In this document: piece after piece, positions 1 to 5,691 of the stretch
Numbering within the stretch: the stretch's first letter is position 1
Layout of the letters: every line of letters begins with the position of its first letter
Source: Spirochaetaceae bacterium
GTDB lineage: Bacteria; Spirochaetota; Spirochaetia; UBA9216
Direction: 5' to 3'
Assembly: GCA_028527945.1 (NCBI GenBank)
Contig: JAQQAK010000210.1
Location: forward strand, 1 to 10,393
Length of the DNA stretch: 10,393 bases
Program-made: the position numbers and the translations under genes
Notes under the pieces: generated by a model
The model's database searches: none
What the model saw: only the letters and a program-made list of their open reading frames with translations
What the model was told of the DNA's origin: nothing

Positions 1-773
1 TAATCTGTAATACTTGAAACTTTTATCTTACTCCGTCTTGCGGCATTTTCTATAGAGTTCATTAAACTTTCAGTAGTGGTTCCGAAAGGTATTTCTCTAA
101 TTACAATTTTTTTAGGGTCTGAGGTATCAAGCTTTGCGCGAACAAGAAGCTTTCCGTTACCATCAGCATAATCTGAAACATCAAGAATACCTCCGGTAGG
201 AAAATCCGGAAACAACTGAAAACTCTTTCCCTGAAGGCAAGACTTTAGAGCTTCAAGAACCTCTTCATAATTATGAGGCATAATCTTTGTTGACATTCCA
301 ACAGCAATACCTTCTGCACCCTGAACAAGAATGACCGGAATCTTGGAGCGAAAGGAAACAGGTTCTTTATTTCTGCCATCATAGGAATCTATAAACTCTG
401 TTATTTCAGGGTTGTAGAGGATCTTCTTAGCAAGAGGTAAAACACGGCATTCGATATATCTGGGGGCTGAGGCAGGGTCTCCGGTAAAAATATTTCCAAA
501 GTTTCCCTGTTTATCAATAAAAAGTTCTTTATTTGCTAAAACAACAAGGGCTGAATAAATTGAAGCATCTCCATGAGGATGATATTTCATACAATGCCCA
601 ACAACATTGGCAACCTTATGAAACTTACCATCATCCATTTCAAAAAGTGAATGAAGTATTCTTCTTTGTACAGGCTTAAGGCCGTCTTCAATTTCAGGAA
701 TGGCTCTATCTTTAATAACGTATGATGCGTATTCTAAAAAGTTTGTGTTAAAAAGTGTTTTTGCGTATGCCAT
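1..773 (-). CDS. parC: DNA topoisomerase IV subunit A (ParC), N-terminal 257 codons, cut by window edge
   Basis: This is the breakage-reunion subunit of a type IIA topoisomerase, which decatenates and relaxes DNA together with ParE. Translating the minus strand from the ATG at 773 gives an uninterrupted frame to the window edge; the rest of the gene lies outside. It opens with the winged-helix signature of the family (EYASYVIKDRAIPEIEDGLKPVQRRIL, about residues 14-40). HPHGD follows at 65-69. The catalytic pair is Arg105-Tyr106 in GDPASAPRYIECR, the tyrosine codon lying at 456-458. The GyrA Ser83/Asp87-equivalent positions (ParC Ser80/Glu84) are Ala70 and Ser74. The ATG overlaps the parE stop by one base (TAATG), so the two subunits are probably translationally coupled. 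A GyrA assignment cannot be strictly excluded because the C-terminal domain is not visible, but pairing with this ParE type favours ParC. Confidence 0.93.
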   Translation of the reverse strand, partial: MAYAKTLFNTNFLEYASYVIKDRAIPEIEDGLKPVQRRILHSLFEMDDGKFHKVANVVGHCMKYHPHGDASIYSALVVLANKELFIDKQGNFGNIFTGDPASAPRYIECRVLPLAKKILYNPEITEFIDSYDGRNKEPVSFRSKIPVILVQGAEGIAVGMSTKIMPHNYEEVLEALKSCLQGKSFQLFPDFPTGGILDVSDYADGNGKLLVRAKLDTSDPKKIVIREIPFGTTTESLMNSIENAARRSKIKVSSITD

Positions 774-2569
774 TAAACAAGATTCTCCATAATAAAGCTG
801 CGACGGGTTGGAGTATTTTTACCCATAAAAAACTCAAGAGTATCAGGTATATCTTTGATACTTTTAATACTGACTTTTACAAGTTTTATTCCATCGCCAA
901 TAAATTGCCCAAATTCCTTTGGAGATATTTCACCAAGACCTTTAAAACGAGTTATTTCAGGACTTGAGATTTCCGAAAATGCTTCATCACGCTCTTTTTC
1001 GCTATAACAATAACGAGTTATCTTTTTATTTCGAACACGAAAAAGAGGAGTTTCAAGAATATAAACCCTTCCAGCAGTAACCAACTCTTCAAAAAACGAA
1101 AGGAAAAATGTTAAAAGAAGGTTTCTGATATGAAAACCGTCATAATCCGCATCAGTAGCAATAACGAGCTTACCATAACGAAGTGTTTCTACATCATTTT
1201 CAATACCTAAAGCCATCATTAAATTAAAAAGCTCCTCATTTTTATAAATTGCTGTTCTATTTTTTCCACAAACATTAAAAGGCTTTCCACGCAAACTGAA
1301 AACCGCCTGTGTATAAACATCTCTGGCAGACACAATTGAACCGGAAGCTGACAACCCCTCAGTTATAAAAATCATGGAATCTTCACCCTTCTTGTCTCCA
1401 AGATGATACTTGCAATCCTTCAGATTAGGGATTTTAAGGGCTATTTTTTTGGCGGCTTCTCTTGCCTCTTTTTTTACAGCATTAAGTTCTTTTCGAAGCT
1501 TTTCATTAGTTATAATTTTATCTTCCAGTTTTTTTGCGGCATCGCTGTTTTTGTGAAGAAAATCAACTACTCCAGACTTCACCTCATTAACAAGCCAGGT
1601 TCTGATTTCTGTATTCCCCAGTTTATTCTTTGTCTGACTTTCAAAAACAGGATTTTGTAGTTTTATAGCAATCGCTCCCGCAAGGCCGTCTCTGGCATCA
1701 ACTCCAGAATAATTTTTTTTATAAAATTCATTAACACCCTTCAGAAACCCTTCTCGAAAAGCGCTTTGATGAGTTCCTCCATCAGAGGTATACTGGCCGT
1801 TTACAAAAGAAAAATAGTTTTCACCATATGTATTGGTATGAGCAAAAGCAAATTCAACCTTTTCATTTTTAAAATATCCAATATCATAAATAGTTGTTTC
1901 GCCAACTTCAGAATCTAAAAGATCCAATAAACCATTTTTTGATTCATACTTCTGCTTGTTTAAATAAAGGGTCAGGCCACTATTTAGATAAGCGTAATTC
2001 CATATTCGCTGATCAATAAATTCAAAATTATATTTATAAGTTCCAAAAATTTCTTTATCTGGAACAAACTCGACATAGGTTCCATCAGATTCTTTCTCAG
2101 CCTTTCCCTGACGTTTTTTCTTAAGATTACCACGCTCAAAAATAGCTTCAAAAAACTTTCCTTCTCTAAAAGAAACTACACGAAAATATTCTGATAGAGC
2201 GTTTACAGCCTTTGTACCAACACCGTTAAGGCCAACTGAAAATTGAAAAACATCATCATTATATTTGGCTCCGGTATTTATAATAGAAACACAATCAATT
2301 ACCTTGCCAAGAGGAATTCCCCGTCCGTAGTCACGAACCTTAACCCGGTCTTCTTCAACCTGAACAACAATCTTTGAACCATTGCCCATTATAAACTCAT
2401 CTATAGAGTTATCTATAACCTCTTTAATGAGTATATAAATACCATCATCAAGGTTTGTTCCGTCTCCAAGCCGGCCAATATACATACCTGAACGGAGTCG
2501 GATATGCTCCAGCGAGCTAAGCGTTTTTATCTTGCTTTCATCGTAAGTGTTATTTTTAGCCTTTGCCAT
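773..2569 (-). CDS. parE: DNA topoisomerase IV subunit B (ParE)
   Basis: This is the ATPase/TOPRIM subunit of topoisomerase IV, 598 aa from the start chosen here. The GHKL ATPase has EVIDNSIDE (catalytic Glu50, Asn54), GRGIP (82-86), GLNGVGTKAVNALS (113-126) and the QTK loop (312-314). The TOPRIM domain has Glu404 in EGLSASGS and the acidic DADYDG (473-478), followed by RFKGLGEI (541-548). The GLNGVGTKAVNALS form is typical of spirochaete, chlamydial and Bacteroidota ParE. The usual EGDSAGG is EGLSASG, with Leu406 in place of Asp, and the usual RPGMYIG is RSGMYIG (Ser27). An in-frame ATG at 2602 is possible, but it lies inside the -10 box of the promoter and has no Shine-Dalgarno site. The ATG at 2569 gives the usual family N-terminus, with a GGGAG 14 nt upstream (a rather long spacing). 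It is followed directly by parC. Confidence 0.95.
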   Translation of the reverse strand: MAKAKNNTYDESKIKTLSSLEHIRLRSGMYIGRLGDGTNLDDGIYILIKEVIDNSIDEFIMGNGSKIVVQVEEDRVKVRDYGRGIPLGKVIDCVSIINTGAKYNDDVFQFSVGLNGVGTKAVNALSEYFRVVSFREGKFFEAIFERGNLKKKRQGKAEKESDGTYVEFVPDKEIFGTYKYNFEFIDQRIWNYAYLNSGLTLYLNKQKYESKNGLLDLLDSEVGETTIYDIGYFKNEKVEFAFAHTNTYGENYFSFVNGQYTSDGGTHQSAFREGFLKGVNEFYKKNYSGVDARDGLAGAIAIKLQNPVFESQTKNKLGNTEIRTWLVNEVKSGVVDFLHKNSDAAKKLEDKIITNEKLRKELNAVKKEAREAAKKIALKIPNLKDCKYHLGDKKGEDSMIFITEGLSASGSIVSARDVYTQAVFSLRGKPFNVCGKNRTAIYKNEELFNLMMALGIENDVETLRYGKLVIATDADYDGFHIRNLLLTFFLSFFEELVTAGRVYILETPLFRVRNKKITRYCYSEKERDEAFSEISSPEITRFKGLGEISPKEFGQFIGDGIKLVKVSIKSIKDIPDTLEFFMGKNTPTRRSFIMENLV

Positions 2570-2600
2570 TGATAATTTAAAATCTCCCAGTATAGGGTGC

Positions 2601-2629
2601 ATATTACCATGTTAGATAATGGTTTTCAA
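2601..2629 (-). promoter_or_regulatory. Sigma-70 promoter of parE-parC
   Basis: On the minus strand a TTGAAA -35 box (2629-2624), an exact 17-bp spacer and a TAATAT -10 box (2606-2601) are visible. Transcription would begin near 2593, giving a leader of about 25 nt before the parE ATG at 2569 and excluding the upstream in-frame ATG at 2602. It lies just downstream of a strong terminator, so the operon is insulated from upstream transcription. Confidence 0.75.
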
Positions 2630-2644
2630 GGAACACGTAAATGC

Positions 2645-2685
2645 AAAAAAAAGCCTCCGATGCAAGAAACTCTTACACCGGAGAC
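2645..2685 (-). terminator. Strong intrinsic terminator upstream of parE promoter
   Basis: Read on the minus strand, bases 2685-2671 pair with 2667-2653 through a GTT loop. The stem has 15 pairs including three G.U wobbles. Eight T residues (2652-2645) follow immediately. This is a textbook Rho-independent terminator. It ends whatever is transcribed from the right: either a long 3' untranslated region of the SLH gene, whose stop is about 237 nt upstream, or a separate small RNA. Confidence 0.85.
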
Positions 2686-2762
2686 ACCCCGAAATATCGG
2701 GGGAGAATTAAAAAAAGATAGATCTCTCAGGCTCTCGCCTTTTTTTATACCATTAAGACTCT

Positions 2763-2787
2763 TTCAAAACCCTGGTTGGGTTTTGAA
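2763..2787. repeat. Perfect 10-bp hairpin, 5-nt loop
   Basis: TTCAAAACCC at 2763-2772 pairs exactly with GGGTTTTGAA at 2778-2787 around TGGTT. Neither strand has a T-run directly after it, so it is not an obvious intrinsic terminator. It shares base 2787 with the adjoining 15-bp inverted repeat. Confidence 0.8.
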
Positions 2788-2843
2788 GAAAATTTAACAA
2801 CATTCGATAATCATATATAACATAACAAGTTGTTAAATTTTCT
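2787..2843. repeat. Long inverted repeat, 15-bp perfect arms, 27-bp spacer
   Basis: AGAAAATTTAACAAC at 2787-2801 is the exact reverse complement of 2829-2843. The AT-rich spacer (2802-2828) has no internal symmetry. The repeat abuts the 10-bp hairpin at 2763-2787. It could be an RNA stem-loop, a protein-binding site or a recombination site. The sequence alone does not decide which. Confidence 0.8.
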
Positions 2844-2921
2844 ATAGTTTTTATCTAAAAAAACAAGACATTAGCTGACTTATCTCCAGCATCAATTACT
2901 CCATAAAACCTTTCTCTATTT

Positions 2922-3836
2922 TTAAAGCTCCATACAATCATAGTGCTTCGCATTTTGAGAAAAACTTAAACAAAGGGCTCCGGAAAAAGGACTGTTGCCG
3001 CAAGAACCTTTCCCGTCACCCATAATAAAACTACTCAATAGAGATTTCTGCCTTAATCCGGCAGCAGCTCTGCCTGGAGGCGGAGGCCCTGGTTTACCAT
3101 CAGGACCTCCTGGACCGCCACCAAGAAAAGTAAGCTTGTAAAAAACAAGAGAAGCATTTCCTCTGGTTATAAAACTTTCAGGATTAAAATTGCCATTAAT
3201 ATCGGCTTGAAAAATACCTAGCTTTGTTAACGTTGCCACAGCTTTATGAGCATTTTCACTAATAGAATCTGCGTCTTCATAAAAAGAAACATCATCGCTT
3301 TCCATATCAGAAGGCATTCCATTAATTTTTTCAGCATCATAAATCCATATAGCAAATTCTTCCATCGTTAAAAAAGAAGTATCTGTCTCGCCAGCTAAAA
3401 CAACTGTTGTGACTGAATCACCATATATTCGCAAAAAAATATTTAAAGCCTCAGATTTAGAAAGATTATCATTTGGCCTGAACAATCTACTGCCGTCATC
3501 GATAATAATTCCTTTTTCATAAAGATAATCAACATAAGCGTTTATTAATATTGTTGAAGAATCAAGGTCTATAAAATAGTCTGAAGCCTCTTTATCTGTA
3601 AGGATTTCTGCCTTCATTGGCGAACCAGGTCCATCAGGAGGACCAGAAGGAGCTTCTCCAAATGTACCCGAGACTTCTCGTGAGAAAGGTAATGATAAAC
3701 AGCCAAATGAATTATTGTTATCAATAGATAGAGAGTCTGGCTCAGAGGTACTATTACCGCTTAAACAAGCTGCTGCGGCATATATATAAAAACCAACAGC
3801 AAAACATAAAATCATAAAAGCAATTTTATTTCTCAC
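2922..3836 (-). CDS. Putative secreted lipoprotein with S-layer-homology repeats and Gly/Pro-rich segments
   Basis: The 304-aa product starts at GTG (3836) with a signal peptide: basic MRNK, a hydrophobic core, then AAAAC with Cys24 as a possible lipidation site. The lipobox is relaxed, as is common in spirochaetes; cleavage by signal peptidase I after the alanines is the alternative. Two SLH-like repeats are visible. The first, about 98-140, has YLYEKGIIIDDGSRLFRPND then LSKSEALNIFLRIYG. The second, about 184-236, has LTKLGIFQADINGNFNPESF then ITRGNASLVFYKL. A weaker copy may lie at 153-176. Gly/Pro-rich tracts flank them (62-73 and 239-255). SLH domains usually bind the cell envelope. The last 48 residues, with Cys279, Cys289 and Cys301, resemble nothing I know. 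No strong Shine-Dalgarno site precedes the GTG, but the basic N-terminus supports it over the ATG at 3815. The gene is divergent from the parvulin gene. Its role is probably at the cell surface; no enzymatic domain is seen. Confidence 0.7.
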   Translation of the reverse strand: MRNKIAFMILCFAVGFYIYAAAACLSGNSTSEPDSLSIDNNNSFGCLSLPFSREVSGTFGEAPSGPPDGPGSPMKAEILTDKEASDYFIDLDSSTILINAYVDYLYEKGIIIDDGSRLFRPNDNLSKSEALNIFLRIYGDSVTTVVLAGETDTSFLTMEEFAIWIYDAEKINGMPSDMESDDVSFYEDADSISENAHKAVATLTKLGIFQADINGNFNPESFITRGNASLVFYKLTFLGGGPGGPDGKPGPPPPGRAAAGLRQKSLLSSFIMGDGKGSCGNSPFSGALCLSFSQNAKHYDCMEL

Positions 3837-3879
3837 AATAACAACTTAGCGTATAACAACTCTACTGTGGTTAAGAAGC

Positions 3880-3905
3880 TGTAAAGTGATTGTAAATAAT
3901 GTAAA
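3880..3905. repeat. Three TGTAAA direct repeats in the divergent intergenic region
   Basis: TGTAAA occurs at 3880-3885, 3891-3896 and 3900-3905, spaced 11 and 9 bp apart and thus on roughly the same face of the helix. They lie between the SLH gene and the divergent parvulin gene and could be an activator or repressor site. In so AT-rich a stretch chance is also possible. No convincing promoter for the SLH gene was found nearby. Confidence 0.3.
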
Positions 3906-3947
3906 ACACGATAAATCAACTTTAGAGCACTTTTTCCTCAACTTTGC

Positions 3948-3974
3948 TTGAAAAAAATAAATTCTGAATATAAA
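3948..3974 (+). promoter_or_regulatory. Possible promoter of the parvulin gene, close to its start codon
   Basis: TTGAAA (3948-3953), a 15-bp spacer and TATAAA (3969-3974) are seen. The spacer is short; pairing the -10 with TTGCTT (3944-3949) gives 19 bp instead. The -10 box ends only 8 bp before the ATG at 3983, so the start of transcription would fall at or next to the ATG. That fits the absence of a Shine-Dalgarno site. Confidence 0.45.
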
Positions 3975-3982
3975 ATCGGCTT

Positions 3983-4258
3983 ATGGAATGGAAAGCTAGT
4001 CATATTCTTGTCAAAAGCGAAAGCCAGGCAAGAGATTTACAGAAAAGAATTAAACAGGGTGCAAACTTTGAAGCAATCGCCAGAGATTTCTCAACATGTC
4101 CAAGCAAATCAAAAGGCGGAGATCTTGGATGGTTTGGCCCAGGTAAAATGGTTCCTGAATTCGAGAGAGCATGCTCGAGAATGGGAATTGGAAGTATCAG
4201 CGAAGTTGTACGAACCCAATTTGGTTATCATATAATTAAACTAACCGGAAAAAAATAA
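3983..4258 (+). CDS. ppiC: Parvulin-type peptidyl-prolyl cis-trans isomerase (PpiC/rotamase)
   Basis: This 91-aa single-domain parvulin catalyses cis-trans isomerisation of peptidyl-prolyl bonds during folding. It matches the family end to end: ASHILVKSESQARDL at the start (first strand with the active-site histidine), then FEAIARDFSTCPSKSKGGDLGWFGPGKMVPEF in the middle, and QFGYHIIKLTGKK at the end (conserved second histidine). The length matches E. coli PpiC (93 aa). There is no signal peptide or membrane segment, so it should be cytoplasmic. In-frame upstream codons reach a stop at 3971-3973 without another start, so the ATG at 3983 is firm. No Shine-Dalgarno site is evident. It is the only plus-strand gene here, divergent from the SLH gene and convergent with the ato operon. 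Confidence 0.93.
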   Translation: MEWKASHILVKSESQARDLQKRIKQGANFEAIARDFSTCPSKSKGGDLGWFGPGKMVPEFERACSRMGIGSISEVVRTQFGYHIIKLTGKK

Positions 4259-4298
4259 AAAAAATGAGACTGTCAAACTAATTAACCTGACAGTCTCA
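4251..4298 (-). terminator. Intrinsic terminator of the atoEBDA operon, in convergent gap with ppiC
   Basis: TGAGACTGTCA (4265-4275) pairs perfectly with 4288-4298, an 11-bp stem with a 12-nt loop. On the minus strand it is followed by a T-tract with one interruption (4264-4251). This ends the ato operon 22 nt after the atoA stop. The T-tract runs across the stop codon of ppiC on the other strand. For plus-strand transcripts the hairpin has no T-run after it, so it would be at best a weak terminator of ppiC. Confidence 0.88.
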
Positions 4299-4320
4299 CA
4301 TAACTTACTATAGAATTGTA

Positions 4321-4986
4321 TTATACAATTTCTACTTGTTTAAAATCTTCAGCAACAATAAGATTAGCTTCAGTATTTTCCTTTACAAAATCAGCAGTAT
4401 ATGGAGCAAATGTTTCTTTAAGAATAAATGCCCCGTCTTTGATCTCAAAGTAACCAACATCTGTAACAAGAATATCAACTTCTTTCTGAGCAGTTAAAGG
4501 CAGTGTACATTTTTTCATAAGCTTGGAATTACCCTTCTTATCAAAATGCACTGTAGCGGCTATTACTTTTTTTGAACCTACGGTCAAATCCATAGCACCG
4601 CCCATCCCCGGAACCATTTTTCCAGGAATTTTATAATTCGCCAAATTACCGTCCTGATCTACCTCAAGAACACCAAGAACAGTATAATCAACATGCCCTC
4701 CACGGATAATTCCGAAAGACATTGATGAATCAAAAAAACATCCACCGTCAATCATTGTAACAGGAGAACCTCCCGCATTAACAAGAAAAGGATCGATAGA
4801 GTCTTTCTCTGGAACAGGCCCAAGCCCTATAAATCCGTTTTCTGATTGAAGAATTATATCAACACCTTCAGGAACATAGTTTCCAACAAGTGTAGGAAGT
4901 CCTATTCCAAGATTTACTACGCTGCCATCTGTTAAAAGCCCGGCTATACGTTTAGCTATAACATTCTTATTAGGTTTATATTCCAT
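4321..4986 (-). CDS. atoA: Acetoacetate/butyrate CoA-transferase, beta subunit
   Basis: This is the catalytic subunit of a 3-oxoacid/short-chain acyl-CoA transferase (221 aa; E. coli AtoA is about 216). It works with AtoD to move CoA from acetyl-CoA to acetoacetate or butyrate. Residues 48-51 are SENG, whose Glu49 is the expected covalent glutamyl-CoA residue of the family. The long signature GGHVDYTVLGVLEVDQDGNLANYKIPGKMVPGMGGAMDL begins near residue 97. The start at 4986 is preceded by GGAGG with 10 nt spacing, placed inside the last codons of atoD. Only 2 nt separate it from the atoD stop. It is the last gene of the operon, with a terminator directly after. The preferred acid (acetoacetate, butyrate, 3-oxoadipate) cannot be fixed from sequence; the AtoE and AtoB neighbours favour acetoacetate/butyrate. 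Confidence 0.93.
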   Translation of the reverse strand: MEYKPNKNVIAKRIAGLLTDGSVVNLGIGLPTLVGNYVPEGVDIILQSENGFIGLGPVPEKDSIDPFLVNAGGSPVTMIDGGCFFDSSMSFGIIRGGHVDYTVLGVLEVDQDGNLANYKIPGKMVPGMGGAMDLTVGSKKVIAATVHFDKKGNSKLMKKCTLPLTAQKEVDILVTDVGYFEIKDGAFILKETFAPYTADFVKENTEANLIVAEDFKQVEIV

Positions 4987-4988
4987 AA

Positions 4989-5678
4989 TTATTTGCCCTC
5001 CGCGTTAACTGTTTGAACCAGATAATCAACAAAGATTGACGGAGTAATTATAGCTTCCGGATCCAGTTCTCCAATCTCTACAATTTTATCTGCCTGAACA
5101 ATAACAAGATCACACGCCATTGCCATTAGCGGCCCAAAGTTTCGCGCAGATCGCGCAAAAAGAAGGTTACCAGCTTTGTCTGCGACACTTGCGTGAAGAA
5201 GAGCAACATTACCTTTTAGCGGATACTCAAGAAGATACTTCTTTCCATCATGCTCAATAACCTCTTTACCTTCCTCTACTTCTGTTCCTACTCCGGTAGG
5301 AGTCAGAAATCCTCCAAGTCCACAACCAGCAGATCTTATTTTTTCAGCAAGAGTTCCCTGAGGAACCAGCTGGACATCAGTTTCTCCAGACAGCATCTGT
5401 CGCTGCATTTCTGAATTTAACCCTATATGGGTGGTAATAGCTTTTGAGAACTGCTTATTCAAAACAAGAGGAGCAACCCCGTTAACCATTCCCTTATCAG
5501 GCATATACCATCCGGCATCATTACAAACAAGTGTTAAATTATTTGTACCGGCTTTTTCAAGAGAAGACAGAATCTCCGGAGGAGATCCGCATCCCATGAA
5601 GCCTCCAACCATAACTACATCGCCTGATTTTACAAGTTCAGCAGCAGCATCACTAGTAAGTATTTTTTTCTCTTTCAT
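4989..5678 (-). CDS. atoD: Acetoacetate/butyrate CoA-transferase, alpha subunit
   Basis: This 229-aa alpha subunit pairs with AtoA to form the CoA-transferase. The N-terminal VMVGGFMGCGSPPEIL (22-37) is the family's GGFxxxGxP glycine loop. PQGTLAEKIRSAGCGLGGFL (107-125) followed by TPTGVGTEVEEGKEV is the second conserved block, and NVALLHASVADKAGNLLFA (157-175) the third. The length is normal. The start at 5678 has GGAGG 6 nt upstream, in the 13-nt gap after the atoB stop. Its last codons carry the Shine-Dalgarno site of atoA, so the two subunits are likely made in equal amounts by coupling. No missing residue or frameshift is seen. Confidence 0.93.
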   Translation of the reverse strand: MKEKKILTSDAAAELVKSGDVVMVGGFMGCGSPPEILSSLEKAGTNNLTLVCNDAGWYMPDKGMVNGVAPLVLNKQFSKAITTHIGLNSEMQRQMLSGETDVQLVPQGTLAEKIRSAGCGLGGFLTPTGVGTEVEEGKEVIEHDGKKYLLEYPLKGNVALLHASVADKAGNLLFARSARNFGPLMAMACDLVIVQADKIVEIGELDPEAIITPSIFVDYLVQTVNAEGK

Positions 5679-5691
5679 AACAATCCTCCGC

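Larger units (their letters stand above)
2645..2843 (-). ncRNA. Candidate structured non-coding RNA or long structured 3' UTR, unclassified
   Basis: This is most of the 352-bp gap between parE and the SLH gene, and it holds no credible gene. Read on the minus strand it is a chain of hairpins: a 15-bp inverted repeat around a 27-nt loop (2843-2787), a 10-bp perfect hairpin with a 5-nt loop (2787-2763), AGGC-GAGA-GCCT with a GNRA tetraloop (2740-2729), CCCCGA-TATT-TCGGGG (2702-2687), and the 15-bp terminator (2685-2645). I do not recognise a known riboswitch or housekeeping RNA. No convincing promoter for a separate transcript was found; TATAAA at about 2752-2747 lacks a well-spaced -35 box. 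It could therefore be a processed 3' UTR. The 78 bp from 2844 to 2921 show no clear element. Confidence 0.35.

Noticed and set aside
2570..2602. In-frame ATG at 2602 giving an 11-residue longer ParE
   Set aside because: It lies in the -10 box of the parE promoter, has no Shine-Dalgarno site, and the added residues are not part of the usual family N-terminus.
2653..2746. Plus-strand resemblance to a glycine riboswitch (GGAGA ... ATCTCTCAGG, then AGGC-TCTC-GCCT and a T-run)
   Set aside because: The conserved core between the two P1 strands (CCGAAGG.GCAA type) is missing, there is no gene downstream on the plus strand, and the main hairpin reads as a minus-strand terminator.
2597..2797. 66-codon plus-strand open frame between parE and the SLH gene
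   Set aside because: It runs through the parE promoter and terminator hairpins; the peptide is low-quality and has no ribosome-binding site.
3880..3920. Possible sigma-28 promoter (TAAA ... CACGATAA) in the divergent region
   Set aside because: The spacing between the two boxes does not fit (10 or 17 nt rather than the expected length).
3948..4235. 95-codon plus-strand open frame overlapping ppiC in another frame
   Set aside because: It is a shadow of the parvulin gene, starts at TTG, and shows no family features.
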